64,000 bases of DNA from Kibdelosporangium aridum (GCF_900176515.1 NZ_FWXV01000004.1:62001-126000), one strand, 5' to 3'. Positions 33,548 through 42,889 are shown, counted from the stretch's first letter. Notes: a model not told the origin generated them from the letters alone. Made by a program: numbers and translations.

Positions 33548-35037
33548 ATCTGGCCACCGACGTGGCAGCACGCCGGTTGGACAGCGCCTTGTGGTTGCGG
33601 TTTCCCGGCGTTGGCTGCCACGTCGGCCAGGATCTTGGCGCGCTGCTCGGCGGTGATCACCTTGCCGCGGGTGATCACCGCGTGAATCTTCTGGGTGTTG
33701 GCGATGTCGGTCAGCGGGTTCGCGTCGAGGACAACCAGATCCGCGACCTTGCCCGGTGTGACCGTACCCATGGTCTTGTCCAGCTTGAGGAACCGCGCGG
33801 CATCCCTGGTCATCGTCTGCAGCGCTCGCATCGGTGACAGACCTGCCTCAACCAACAGGCCCAACTCGTCGTGTGCAGCGAAACCTGGGATCACGTAGGG
33901 GTTCCCGGCGTCTGTGCCGCCGATAATGCCGACACCCGCCCGTTCCATCGCGTTGACCATGTCGAGCCGGAATCGCAGATACTTGCGATGCGCGGCAATC
34001 GCTTCCGGCGTCGTCGGAGCTATCAGGCCGATGGTTTGCGCCCAGTACTCCCTGACTTCCTTGGGGATGTAGACAAGCCGGGGATCGTTGACGAACGTGT
34101 CCGGTGGTGACGAGTGCACCCGCAGCACAGACAGCGTCGGTGACTGCCATGTGCCGCCGCGTGCCATCCGGTCGTACAGGTCCGCAGCTTTGGATCGACT
34201 GTGGGACAAGGAAGCCTGCATGTCCGCTTCGGCAACCACGGCCCAGAAGAGGAATGGATTCGCTGGGTCGATCGGCGTGTTGACAATCCGCCGCAGGAGC
34301 GCGTCCTCGTCGCGGGACGTCGCCAGCGGCATCTGGTACAGGTGCTCGTAGCTCCGCATGCCCGCGGCGACGACTTGCCGGACTGGAATCCGTACCGGTT
34401 GATGCCCGGCGATCCGCAGACCGACCTTGCGCGCTTCATCGTTCAGTGCGAGGAACGCCTCGGGCAGCAGGAAAGAGTAGATCTTGACGAAGTCCGCGTT
34501 CTCCGCTTTCGCGGTGCGTACCGCGGCGCGGGCTTCCTCCGCCGTGACGACCTGGGTGGCCGTTGGCCAGAGCGAGTACTGGCCGTCGATGAGCGCGCTG
34601 GCGATGGTGAAGCGCGGTCCGAGAATTTCCCCGCGGTTGATCCGGTCCCGCAACTGGTGCTGTTCCGGAGAACCCCACATCTCCCGGACACTCGTCACAC
34701 CGTTGACGATGTGCAGCGGAATAGTCGTTTGTACGTTCAGGCCCCAGTGCGTGTGCATGTCCCAGAGACCGGGAATGACGTACTTGCCCCGCAGATCGAT
34801 GACGCGGGCATCCTGTGTTTGCGGCAACCGGCCATGTGGACCGGTCCAGACAATGCGATCGCCGACCAGAACGATCGTGGTGTCCTTGCTCGCAGGCGCC
34901 CCGGTTCCGTCGATCAGCGTCGCGTTGGTGAGCACGGTGATGTCGGTTGACGCTGTGGCGGCGCCGGCCGTGGCCGGCAATACAGCCAGGCCAACGCCGT
35001 TGATGCCAAGCCATTGAAGAAAAGTACGACGATCCAT
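33544..35037 (-). CDS. Tat-exported amidohydrolase
   Basis: 497 residues with a twin-arginine signal (DRRTFLQWLGINGVGLAVL). The amidohydrolase metal site is visible: HTH at 95-97 in LWDMHTHWG, a probable carbamylated Lys in FVKIYSF, a His in IAGHQPV and the Asp of GGTDAGNPY. The C-terminal TPGKVADLVVLDANPL closes the small beta domain as in imidazolonepropionase/prolidase-like members. It likely cleaves a cyclic amide or an X-Pro-type peptide outside the membrane. The stop codon shares CTAG with the stop of the convergent GH16-like gene (4-nt overlap). Confidence 0.9.
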   Translation of the reverse strand: MDRRTFLQWLGINGVGLAVLPATAGAATASTDITVLTNATLIDGTGAPASKDTTIVLVGDRIVWTGPHGRLPQTQDARVIDLRGKYVIPGLWDMHTHWGLNVQTTIPLHIVNGVTSVREMWGSPEQHQLRDRINRGEILGPRFTIASALIDGQYSLWPTATQVVTAEEARAAVRTAKAENADFVKIYSFLLPEAFLALNDEARKVGLRIAGHQPVRIPVRQVVAAGMRSYEHLYQMPLATSRDEDALLRRIVNTPIDPANPFLFWAVVAEADMQASLSHSRSKAADLYDRMARGGTWQSPTLSVLRVHSSPPDTFVNDPRLVYIPKEVREYWAQTIGLIAPTTPEAIAAHRKYLRFRLDMVNAMERAGVGIIGGTDAGNPYVIPGFAAHDELGLLVEAGLSPMRALQTMTRDAARFLKLDKTMGTVTPGKVADLVVLDANPLTDIANTQKIHAVITRGKVITAEQRAKILADVAANAGKPQPQGAVQPACCHVGGQI

Positions 35038-35052
35038 GGATCCCCCTGATGT

Positions 35053-35409
35053 CTACGTCGATGTGTCCGACTCTAGACCTCTGGCGATCCGCAGCAATGC
35101 TTCTTTCAGGCGAGTGGGCATTTCTCCTTGGCGGACAACGCTTTCACTGAGCCACATCAGCTCGGCGATGTTGTAGGCCGTGGCAGGGGCGACTGCCGTG
35201 AGGTACTCGGCTGTGCTCGGCGCCCACAACCCTGTGAGCACAGCGACTTCATGGTCCTCGCGTCCGAGTACGCGGATCAACGCACCTTCGTCGACCACGC
35301 GCCACACCCCAGGAGCGGCCCGGCGGCCCAGTTCCCGTAATCGATCGGATGCCGTCCGGATCTCCTCGGCCGCCAGCCGACTCTCGCGCTCGAACACGTG
35401 TTCGATCAT
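35053..35409 (-). CDS. Hypothetical protein
   Basis: 118 residues, mostly helical and charged, with no signal peptide or membrane segment. The middle, VDEGALIRVLGREDHEVAVLTG, looks like a short beta element, and WAPSTAEYLTAVAPATAYNIAELMW reads as a helix pair. No family is recognised. It lies 15 bp upstream of the amidohydrolase start on the same strand, so the two could be co-transcribed. No good ribosome site precedes the ATG, which lowers confidence in the start. Confidence 0.55.
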   Translation of the reverse strand: MIEHVFERESRLAAEEIRTASDRLRELGRRAAPGVWRVVDEGALIRVLGREDHEVAVLTGLWAPSTAEYLTAVAPATAYNIAELMWLSESVVRQGEMPTRLKEALLRIARGLESDTST

Positions 35410-35468
35410 TGGCGGTCAATGGGGGTGTCGGCAAATCGCGTTAACCCCTCTGGGGGAGAAGTGGCTGC

Positions 35469-35822
35469 TCAGCGGCTTAGGCGTGCTCGCACCGTGGTGC
35501 CGCCGCCTGCGATGCCGGTCGCGGCCAACGCGACGATGGCGAACAGGCCGGCGGTTTCAGCGGATGCGTCGTCGAGCACCAGCGTGCCGGATCGGCCGAC
35601 GATGAAGCCCGCGTACAGCAGCCAGCACTGCACGCAGGTGGCGAGCGCGCCGACGACGGTGGTGATCGCCGAGACTCCGGCGATGGCCAAGGCGAGGGCG
35701 AACATGCCGATCTCATGGTTGGTGTTGGCGCCGGCCAGCGATGCGACCAGGGTCGCGATGATGCCTGCCGCGAAGCCCGCCGCGGATCCCAGTGCACCGG
35801 AGATCCTCGGCCATCTGTTCAT
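35469..35822 (-). CDS. Small membrane protein
   Basis: 117 residues from the ATG at 35822, with AGAGG ten bases upstream; a GTG at 35852 adds ten residues. Three to four hydrophobic segments run from residue 10 to 110: ISGALGSAAGFAAGIIATLV, then FALALAIAGVSAITTVVGAL, then LYAGFIVG and GLFAIVALAATGIAGGG. Two cysteines lie in ATCVQCW. Function unknown. It is divergent from the peroxiredoxin gene. Confidence 0.65.
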   Translation of the reverse strand: MNRWPRISGALGSAAGFAAGIIATLVASLAGANTNHEIGMFALALAIAGVSAITTVVGALATCVQCWLLYAGFIVGRSGTLVLDDASAETAGLFAIVALAATGIAGGGTTVRARLSR

Positions 35823-36016
35823 GTCCTTGGCACCTCTCACTTGTCGATTCACTCACAGTAATCGACTGGTGGCGCCCCGCGCTGGCGAGGTTTTGACGCC
35901 TTCGGTGCGTTCCTTTATGTCCTCTTGATGCCGTGCGACGAAAGAGGCTGGTAGCGAAAATACCCAATCGTGTGAGCGATACGCTGGTGCTGCCTGATGC
36001 GGAAGAAGGAGATCTC

Positions 36017-36484
36017 ATGGGTGTGGCCGTCGGTGACCTGGTGGACGACTTCGAACTGCCGGACTCGACGGGAACGCCACGGCGGCTGACCGAGTTCCTC
36101 GAAAAAGGCCCAGTGGTGCTGTTCTTCTACCCAGCCGCGATGACCCGCGGCTGCACGATGGAGTCATGCCACTTCCGCGACTTGGCCGCGGAGTTCGCGC
36201 AGTACAACGCGCAACGTGTCGGCGTGAGCGGTGACTCGGTGGAGAAGCAGCACGAGTTCTCCGACAAGCATGGCTTCGACTATCCGCTGCTGTCTGATTC
36301 GGACGGTGCGGTCGCCGCCAAGCTGGGCGTCCGCCGCAAGATCGGCTTCGGCGCGATGAAGACCCGCCGGATGACGTTCGTGATCGGCACGGACCGCAAG
36401 GTGCTCGCTGTCATCCACTCCGAACTGGACATGAACGGTCACGCCGACCGCGCACTGGAAACCCTTGCCGCCGCGCAGAAGTAG
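36017..36484 (+). CDS. Peroxiredoxin, BCP/PrxQ type
   Basis: 155 residues from the ATG at 36017, which has a near-perfect GAAGGAG site; the open frame begins 84 nt earlier. The thioredoxin fold has the peroxidatic motif with Thr43 and Cys46 (FYPAAMTRGCTMESC) and a resolving Cys51 five residues later, as in atypical two-cysteine PrxQ/BCP enzymes. It reduces hydrogen peroxide and organic peroxides using thioredoxin. The C-terminal TFVIGTDRKVLAVIHSE is standard. It is a single gene, convergent with the SARP2 gene 45 bp away. Confidence 0.95.
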   Translation: MGVAVGDLVDDFELPDSTGTPRRLTEFLEKGPVVLFFYPAAMTRGCTMESCHFRDLAAEFAQYNAQRVGVSGDSVEKQHEFSDKHGFDYPLLSDSDGAVAAKLGVRRKIGFGAMKTRRMTFVIGTDRKVLAVIHSELDMNGHADRALETLAAAQK

Positions 36485-36529
36485 CGAAGCGGCTTGGTTC
36501 GCCCCACGGATGGCTTGATAGGGCTGGAG

Positions 36530-39500
36530 TCACCGGGGGATTAGCGCCGCGGCTGGGGTTTCCTTGCCACGCTGGAATTCTGTGGCGAAGGTTTCCGGGG
36601 GCAGGGTTGTGCGGATGGCTGAGGTTATGCGGTCGATGTCGTCGCGTTGGCCGGGTGGGAGGGGATGGCCGACGGATTCGCGGGCGTGCATCGCTGCGCC
36701 GAGGAGGCGGGCTGCCGATGTGTGGTTGCCTGCCAGCGCTTCTGCTCCGGCCAGGCCTTCGAGGGCCAGGGCTACCGCGCGCGGGTCGTTGACTTCTTGG
36801 GCTATGGCGTAGCCTTCCAGGTGGAGGTTGAGTGCCGTCTTCGTTTCGCCTCGGAGTTCTGCGATGAAGCCGAGTTCGGCCAGGATCAGTGAGCTTCCTG
36901 CTTCGTAGCGTTGGTCGCGGTGCCAGGCCAGGACGTTGCGCAGGTGCTTTTCCGCCAGGTCCAGATCTCCTGCTCGGCGGGCGCCTAGGGCGAGGCCGGT
37001 TTCGGCGTACATCTCCGCGGGTTTGAAGCCGTTTTCCTGTCCTATCCGGTGTGCGCGGGAGTGGAGGTCCCATGCTTCCGCGTAGTTGCCGCGGATCAGG
37101 GCGATTCGGCCGAGCCATGACAGTTGGTACGACACTTCGGGCGTGATGTTGAGTTCCTCGGCCATCCGCAGGCCTTCGCGGTGGACGGCCGCCGCGCGGT
37201 CGTAGTCGCCCGCGATTTCGGCGAGGGTGCCGACGGTGAAGCTGACTTGGAGTTGGCCCCAGCGTTCGCCGAGGGCGTCCATCAGTTTCGCGCTGCGGGC
37301 GGTGGCGCGTTCGGCTGCGGCGAAATCGCCGCGGGCTTTGTGATGCGTCACGCGGTCGATCAGGGCCACTGCGATGCCCCACTTGTCGTTCAGGGCTTCG
37401 AACTCGGACAGCGCTTGTGTGCTCATCAGTTCGCTGGTGGGTACGCCGCCCATGGTTGTGGTGACGTAGCCGAGGAACCATAGGGCCATGGCGCGGTCGG
37501 TAGGGTTCTTGATGTCGTACACCATCTCGAAGTCGTCGACGACTTCGCCTGCCAGGATGGCAAGTCCGGCATCCCATGCCAGCACGGTCGACCGCAGGTC
37601 CTGGACTTCGCCGGGAATCTCGAGGGCCTGCCTGATCGCCCTGCGAGCCTCGTTCATCCGGCCGCGGATGAACCAGTACCACGTCATAGCCTTGACGAGG
37701 CGCAAGGCGAGCTCGGCGTTTCCCTGCAGCAGCACGGTTTCCAGCGCACGGCGGAGATTTGCTGTCTCCAAGTCGACACGTTCGAGCCATTCGCGTTGTT
37801 CGCTGGTGCGCAGCTTGGTGTCGGCTTCTTCGGCGAGCGCGATGTAGTACTCGGCGTGCCGCAGGCGCACCTCGTCGAGTTCGCCCGCGGCCTGGAGTTG
37901 TTCGACGCTGTACGCCACAACGGATTCGAGCAGCCGGTAGCGCGGACCGGGCCCGCTGACCACGAGCGAGCGGTCCACCAGGTCGGCCACGTGCGTCATC
38001 ACGTCGGCGGGATCCACGTCGCCACCGGCGCAGATCGCTTCAGCGGCGGCCAGGCTCGCGCCTTCCACGTGCACGGCCAGTCGGCGCAGCACGGTCTGCT
38101 CCGCCGCGGACAGCAGCTGCCAGCTCCAGTCAATCATCGCGCGCAGGGTTCGTTGCCGTGGTGGGCCGCTGCGGTTTCCGCTTGCCAGTAACCGGAATCG
38201 GTCGTCGAGGCGGGCGAGCAACTCGCTTGTGCTCAGTGCGCGGACTCGGGTCGCGGCGAGCTCCAGCGCGAGCGGGATGCCGTCGAGCCGGCGGCAGATG
38301 GCGGCGATGTCGGACGCGTTGCTCGCATCGAGCGTGAACCCGGGCGAGGCGGCCGATGCACGCGCGACGAACAACTGCACGGAACTGAACGCGCGCACGT
38401 CGTGCGCCTCGACACTGGCCGCGCTCGGCACGTCCAGCGGCGGGACGTTCCACACGACCTCACCGGCGACGCCCAGCGGCTCCTGACTGGTGGCCAGGAT
38501 GCGCAGCCGTGGGGCGGCCTGCAGCAGCGTGGTCGCGAGTCTGGCGATCGACTCGACCAGGCCTTCGCAGTTGTCCAGCACCAGCAGGATCTCCTTGGTG
38601 TACAAGGATCCCGCCAGCCGGTCGAGTACGGCGACCTGCTCGTCGCGGATCCCGAGAGTGGCCGCGGTGACCTCGGCGACAAGGTCGTCACGCGGGCACG
38701 TCTCCGGTGTGCCGTGCTGCTCAAGACCGGCGAACTCGACCAGCCAGGCCTCCTGCACCTGTCGTGCGGTCTGCAGCGCCAGTCGTGTTTTGCCCACACC
38801 ACCCGGGCCGGTCAGTGTGACCAGCCGAGTCTCACCGATCAGCGACAGCACCGACTGCACAGCGGTGTCCCGCCCGACCAGTTCGGTCAGGGGTTCGGGC
38901 AGGTTCGTCCGCAGCACCGACGGGCTGCCCAGCGCGGGATCCTGACGCAGGATCTGCGCGTGCAGCTCAGCCAGTGCCGGACTGGGAGTCAGCCCTAACT
39001 CGTCGTCCAGCACGGTGACCAGCTGCCGGTAGCTGTCCAGTGCTTCAGTTTGCCTGCCCGCGCGATAAAGCGCACGCAGTTGGAGCGCACGTAACCGCTC
39101 ACGTAATGGATGTGCCGCGACCTGCTCCGTCAGCTCGACGGCCAACGGTCCATGCTCGCCTAGTTCCAGCCGCGCCTCGGCCCACTCCTCGAACGCGTCC
39201 AGACGTTCCTCGTCCAGCCGTTGGATCACCGGCACCGCGAACGGCTCGTCCGCGAAGTCCGCCAGCGCAGGCCCCCGCCACAGTGCCAGCGCATCGGACA
39301 ACAGCGAAGCGCGAGTCCGAGGGTCGGAGACACTCCGCGCCTGGGCGGTCAGCGAACGAAACCGCGTCACGTCCAGGTCGACCTGCATCACGTAGCTGCC
39401 CGAGCGATGGGACACCAGCAGCCGCCCACCCGGCTCGGCGTCTTCCAAGGCCCGGCGCAGCTGCGAGACCTTGGTCTGCAGCGTGTTGACCGGATTTCCG

Positions 39501-39667
39501 GGTTGCCGCTCGCCCCACAGGTCGTCGGCCAGCCGGTCGGCCGGAATCGGCCGGCCTTCCTGGACGAGCAGGTCCGCCAACAGCGTGCGGACCTTGGCCT
39601 CGGGCACGCGCACCTCGCGCCCGTCGGCTGTCCACACGGCCAACGGCCCCAGCACCCCGAATCTCAC
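36530..39667 (-). CDS. SARP/AfsR-like regulator with NB-ARC and TPR domains (SARP2)
   Basis: 1045 residues from the GTG at 39667 (RFGVLGPLAVW); the open frame runs another 134 codons upstream through non-coding sequence. Winged helix 1-95, BTAD about 100-245 (ALALWRGPALADF; AGRQTEALDSYRQLVTVLDDELGL), P-loop GPGGVGKTRL at 287-296, Walker B near LLVLDNCE, then a winged ATPase subdomain and TPR repeats. The end of the TPR region (RAVALALEGLAGA, then GAPLPP-like GHPLPPGQR) is shared with SARP3 and SARP4, marking them as paralogues. It is divergent from three imine-reductase-like genes and probably controls them. Confidence 0.94.
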   Translation of the reverse strand: MRFGVLGPLAVWTADGREVRVPEAKVRTLLADLLVQEGRPIPADRLADDLWGERQPGNPVNTLQTKVSQLRRALEDAEPGGRLLVSHRSGSYVMQVDLDVTRFRSLTAQARSVSDPRTRASLLSDALALWRGPALADFADEPFAVPVIQRLDEERLDAFEEWAEARLELGEHGPLAVELTEQVAAHPLRERLRALQLRALYRAGRQTEALDSYRQLVTVLDDELGLTPSPALAELHAQILRQDPALGSPSVLRTNLPEPLTELVGRDTAVQSVLSLIGETRLVTLTGPGGVGKTRLALQTARQVQEAWLVEFAGLEQHGTPETCPRDDLVAEVTAATLGIRDEQVAVLDRLAGSLYTKEILLVLDNCEGLVESIARLATTLLQAAPRLRILATSQEPLGVAGEVVWNVPPLDVPSAASVEAHDVRAFSSVQLFVARASAASPGFTLDASNASDIAAICRRLDGIPLALELAATRVRALSTSELLARLDDRFRLLASGNRSGPPRQRTLRAMIDWSWQLLSAAEQTVLRRLAVHVEGASLAAAEAICAGGDVDPADVMTHVADLVDRSLVVSGPGPRYRLLESVVAYSVEQLQAAGELDEVRLRHAEYYIALAEEADTKLRTSEQREWLERVDLETANLRRALETVLLQGNAELALRLVKAMTWYWFIRGRMNEARRAIRQALEIPGEVQDLRSTVLAWDAGLAILAGEVVDDFEMVYDIKNPTDRAMALWFLGYVTTTMGGVPTSELMSTQALSEFEALNDKWGIAVALIDRVTHHKARGDFAAAERATARSAKLMDALGERWGQLQVSFTVGTLAEIAGDYDRAAAVHREGLRMAEELNITPEVSYQLSWLGRIALIRGNYAEAWDLHSRAHRIGQENGFKPAEMYAETGLALGARRAGDLDLAEKHLRNVLAWHRDQRYEAGSSLILAELGFIAELRGETKTALNLHLEGYAIAQEVNDPRAVALALEGLAGAEALAGNHTSAARLLGAAMHARESVGHPLPPGQRDDIDRITSAIRTTLPPETFATEFQRGKETPAAALIPR

Positions 39668-39742
39668 TCTTCGAAGGTAGCGAAAGCCACCGACAGTATC
39701 GAATTGCCTCGCTCCGCTCGGCGGGCCTGGCCGCCAGAGCCA

Positions 39743-39838
39743 ACCATTTCCACCCCGCCCCACGCAGCCGACGCCGCTCAGCGGTCGGCTGTCGCTGGGG
39801 GCGGGGCGGCGTCGGGCGTGTTGCGTGGCGTAAATGGT
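39743..39838. promoter_or_regulatory. Large nested inverted repeat in the SARP2/imine-reductase intergenic region
   Basis: Nested arms are CCCCGCCCC (39753-39761) with GGGGCGGGG (39798-39806), CAGCCGA (39765-39771) with TCGGCTG (39785-39791), and CCGC/GCGG inside around a TCA loop. A wider pair, ACCATTT/AAATGGT (39743-39749 and 39832-39838), flanks them. The 54-bp core could form a stable cruciform or RNA hairpin in the 241-bp divergent region. Confidence 0.7.
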
Positions 39839-39908
39839 CGGCGCGGCCAAGCCGTTTGCATGCGTCGACCCCCAGTGATCCGTGCGTGGGGCCGCGCAGA
39901 GTGGGGTC

Positions 39909-40787
39909 ATGCCAGATCTCAGCAAACCCGCGGTCACTGTCCTTGGGGCCGGTGACATGGGATCCGCCCTGGTCAGAGCGTTGCTCGCGGCCGGATATCC
40001 CACCACGGTGTGGAACCGCACGCCGGAACGGGCGAAGCCGCTGGTCGCGGAGGGTGCGACGCAGGCCACTACGGTGGCCGAGGCGGTGGAAGCCAGCAGG
40101 CTGGTGATCGTCTGCCTGCTCGACTACAAGTCCGTGACCGAGGTGCTCGACACGGCGCGCGACGCGTTGGCCGGACAGGTGCTCGTGAACCTGACCAACG
40201 GCACGCAAGGACAAGCGCGTGAACTCGCGGGCCGCTACGACGTCGACTACCTCGACGGCGGGATCATGGCCGTGCCGCCGATGATCGCGTCGCCCGCGGC
40301 GTTCGTGTTCTACAGCGGATCACGCAGCGCGTACGACACGAACAAGCCGGTGCTCGAGGTATTCGGGGAGAGCATCTACGTCGGCACCGACCCGGGTTTC
40401 GCGGCGCTGCACGACATCGGATTGCTCAGCGGCATGTACGGGATGTTCGTCGGCGGTCTGCACGCCCTGGCGCTCGTGACCTCCGCAGGCATCCCGGCCA
40501 CCAAGTTCGCGCCGCTGCTGAAGCGGTACGTCAGCTCGATGACCGGCTACGTCGACCGGATGGCCGAACAGATCGACAAGCAGGACTACGCGATCGACGT
40601 CACCTCGAACATCGCCATGCAGTCCGCTGGCTACGTCAACCTCACGCTGTCCGCAGAGGAACAGGGGATCAGCCCTGAGCTGCTCGCCCCGCTCGGACCG
40701 CTGATGGCGCAACGGGTCGCGGACGGGCATGGCCACGAGGACCTCGGTGGTGTGGTGGAACTGTTGAAGAAGGGGAACAAGAAGTGA
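39909..40787 (+). CDS. Imine reductase-like NADPH oxidoreductase (IRED-1)
   Basis: 292 residues from the ATG at 39909. The Rossmann motif GAGDMG (13-18) and WNRTPE suggest NADPH binding. LDGGIMAVPPMI (115-126) is the characteristic imine-reductase loop, and the long C-terminal helices form the swapped dimer seen in the 6-phosphogluconate dehydrogenase/IRED fold. The active-site position carries Asp169 (AALHDIGLL), as in the Asp-type enzymes. It should reduce a C=N bond of a small cyclic or acyclic imine; the natural substrate is unknown. First of three such genes coupled by 4-nt overlaps. Confidence 0.86.
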   Translation: MPDLSKPAVTVLGAGDMGSALVRALLAAGYPTTVWNRTPERAKPLVAEGATQATTVAEAVEASRLVIVCLLDYKSVTEVLDTARDALAGQVLVNLTNGTQGQARELAGRYDVDYLDGGIMAVPPMIASPAAFVFYSGSRSAYDTNKPVLEVFGESIYVGTDPGFAALHDIGLLSGMYGMFVGGLHALALVTSAGIPATKFAPLLKRYVSSMTGYVDRMAEQIDKQDYAIDVTSNIAMQSAGYVNLTLSAEEQGISPELLAPLGPLMAQRVADGHGHEDLGGVVELLKKGNKK

Positions 40788-41620
40788 TCACAGTCATTGG
40801 CCTCGGGCCGATGGGACAGGCAATGGTCCGGGGATTTCGCAAGGCAGGCCACGAAGTCACGGTGTGGAACCGGACCGCGTCGCGTGCTGAAGGTTTGGAC
40901 GCTTCAGTCGCGCCGACCGTTACAGATGCGCTCAACGCCAGCGAGCTGGTGATTCTGAGCCTGACCGACTACAAGGCGATGTACGATATCCTTGACGGCC
41001 AGCCGATCAAGGGCAAGGTGATCGTCAACCTCAGCTCGGACTCGCCCGGCAAGACGCGGGAGGCCGCGAAGTGGGCGAGCGAGCAGGGCGCGACGTTCAT
41101 CGACGGCGGGATCATGGTCCCGGCCGAGCAGGTGGCCACGGACATCGCATACGTGTTCTACAGTGGACCGGAAGATGCGGTCCGCAAGTACGAGCCGGAA
41201 CTGAGCGTCATCGGCAAGGTGAAGTATGTCGGCTCCGCTCCGGGGTTGGGACAGCTGTTCTACCAGGCGCAGCTGGACATCTTCCTGACCACACTGGCGG
41301 CGTACCTGCATGCCACCGCGTTGATCGAAGCGGCGGGCGTGCCAGTCACCGAGTACCACGAGTTCGCGCTGGAGAACTTCGCCACCGTCAACTTCGTCCT
41401 CGAGGACGCCCTGAAGAACATCCAGTCCGGCGAGCACCCCGGCGACCTCGCGAACGTGATCATGATGGGTGCGACGGCCGATCACATCGTCGCGGCGAGC
41501 AACGAGTCCGGAGTGGACCCCGCGCTGCCGTACGCGGTGAAGTCCTTGTACGACCGGGCAATCGCGAAGGGACACGGCCGTGACAGCTGGACCAGCCTGT
41601 ACGAGGTGATCAAGCCATGA
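40784..41620 (+). CDS. Imine reductase-like NADPH oxidoreductase (IRED-2, Tyr-type)
   Basis: 278 residues starting with a GTG that overlaps the IRED-1 stop. GLGPMG (6-11) and VWNRTASRA mark the cofactor site; IDGGIMVPAEQVAT replaces the usual loop. The active-site position aligned to Asp169 of IRED-1 is Tyr160 (GQLFYQAQL), the residue found in the Tyr group of imine reductases, which often has opposite facial selectivity. It is more divergent than the others in the third quarter. It may heterodimerise or act on a related substrate. Confidence 0.84.
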   Translation: MITVIGLGPMGQAMVRGFRKAGHEVTVWNRTASRAEGLDASVAPTVTDALNASELVILSLTDYKAMYDILDGQPIKGKVIVNLSSDSPGKTREAAKWASEQGATFIDGGIMVPAEQVATDIAYVFYSGPEDAVRKYEPELSVIGKVKYVGSAPGLGQLFYQAQLDIFLTTLAAYLHATALIEAAGVPVTEYHEFALENFATVNFVLEDALKNIQSGEHPGDLANVIMMGATADHIVAASNESGVDPALPYAVKSLYDRAIAKGHGRDSWTSLYEVIKP

Positions 41621-42468
41621 AGGTGACCGTATTGGGGCTCGGCCAGATGGGCGCGGCGATTGCGGTTGCTCTGGTCAAAGCCGGTTATCAGACGACAGTC
41701 TGGAACCGGAGTCCTGGCAAGACAGTCGAGGGCGCGGACCACGCGAAGACCGCAGCCGAAGCCATTGCGAAGAGCCCAGTCGTGATCGCTGCCGTGTCCG
41801 ACCACCAGACTGCCCGGGACATCAGTGGCTCAGCCAAGGTCCTGATCAACCTGGCGACTGGAACACCGGAACAGGCCAAGGAAACAGCGGACTGGGCGGC
41901 CGAGCGAGGCATCGACTACCTGGACGGCGCGATGCTGGCGGTGCCGAGCAACATCGCGACGCCGGAGGCGCACTTCCTCTACAGCGGGTCGAAGGCCGTC
42001 TTCGAAGACAACCGGGAGATGCTGGACCTGCTCGCCACGAGTGTGTACCTCGGCGAGGATCCGGCCGTCGCAGCGTTGTGGGACTCGGCATTGCTGAGCG
42101 TGGGGTACGCGACCTTCTTCGGGTTCTTCCACGCTCTCGCCCTGCTGGAGACCGCGAACACCCGGCCGTCGGAGTTCGTCCCGGTGGCGCGGCAGTCGCT
42201 GCAAGGCCTTTTCGGTTTCCTCGGCGAACTCGCCGGCGAGATCGAGAAGGGCGACTACCGCGGCGGAGCGTCCCCTGTGGACATGAACCGGGCGGTGCTC
42301 GGCAGCCTGGTCGGCACCAGCCTGTCCCGTGGCGTCAACGCGGAGACGCTGACGCCGATCAGGGCGCTGCTTGACCGTCGCTCGGCGGACGGGCACGGAA
42401 GTGACAGCCTGTCGAGTGTGATCGAAGTGCTCAGGACCGGAGCAGGTCGTCGGGTACAGGAAGGCTGA
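41617..42468 (+). CDS. Imine reductase-like NADPH oxidoreductase (IRED-3)
   Basis: 283 residues; its ATG overlaps the IRED-2 stop. GLGQMG (7-12), VWNRSPGKT and LDGAMLAVPSNIATPEAHF mark the family. The active-site residue is Asp156 (AALWDSALL). The C-terminal domain is complete (SLSSVIEVLRTGAG). With IRED-1 and IRED-2 it forms one operon, presumably under the divergent SARP2. The last 38 nt overlap the convergent gene at 42431. Confidence 0.85.
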   Translation: MKVTVLGLGQMGAAIAVALVKAGYQTTVWNRSPGKTVEGADHAKTAAEAIAKSPVVIAAVSDHQTARDISGSAKVLINLATGTPEQAKETADWAAERGIDYLDGAMLAVPSNIATPEAHFLYSGSKAVFEDNREMLDLLATSVYLGEDPAVAALWDSALLSVGYATFFGFFHALALLETANTRPSEFVPVARQSLQGLFGFLGELAGEIEKGDYRGGASPVDMNRAVLGSLVGTSLSRGVNAETLTPIRALLDRRSADGHGSDSLSSVIEVLRTGAGRRVQEG

Positions 42469-42880
42469 GTGCGGTGAGGAACTCGACGACCTTGGCCTCG
42501 ACGAAGACCTCGGTGTCGGCAAGGTCGTCCGAGTCCTCGTCGGAGTCCCAGTCCTCTGCTTCGTCCTCGGCGAGGAAGTCGACCAGATCGTCGGAGATGA
42601 CGGCGGAGGCGCCGAGTTCCTCACGCCATGCGGCCAGGCCTTCCGCCTCGCGCGCCACGTCTGTTGGTGCCGAGGCGGTCTCGTCGTCGAAGTAGATCCG
42701 GGGTGTGACCCCGATGTACGCGACGCCGGTGCCGGGGTCGGCGGGGCTGTAGCTGATCGTGGCGATATCACTGTCGTGGATGTCGACCGTCAGCCATGGC
42801 CCGGGTAAGTCGGGCCGCACGTCATTGTCATGCGGTGTCCATTTGTCACCGTCGTACAGATAGGTACCGAAGAAACCCAC
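42431..42880 (-). CDS. Acidic hypothetical protein, downstream of a two-component system
   Basis: 149 residues, GTG start. It begins with an aromatic beta-rich half (FFGTYLYDGDKWTPHDNDVR, then TVDIHDSDIATISYSP) and ends in a very acidic stretch (FLAEDEAEDWDSDEDSDDLAD) before a short helix. No membrane segment or motif is recognised. It starts 9 bp after the histidine kinase stop on the same strand, so it is likely the third gene of that operon. The first part resembles small uncharacterised actinobacterial proteins of about this length. Confidence 0.65.
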   Translation of the reverse strand: MGFFGTYLYDGDKWTPHDNDVRPDLPGPWLTVDIHDSDIATISYSPADPGTGVAYIGVTPRIYFDDETASAPTDVAREAEGLAAWREELGASAVISDDLVDFLAEDEAEDWDSDEDSDDLADTEVFVEAKVVEFLTALSLPVPDDLLRS

Positions 42881-42889
42881 CGCAGCACC

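Noticed and set aside
35440..35456. Possible hairpin CCCC-TCT-GGGG after the small membrane protein gene
   Set aside because: A stem of only four or five pairs with no T-run; too weak to call a terminator.
39668..40069. N-terminal extension of SARP2
   Set aside because: The family starts at RFGVLGPL; the extra 134 codons run through the divergent promoter and the IRED-1 start region.
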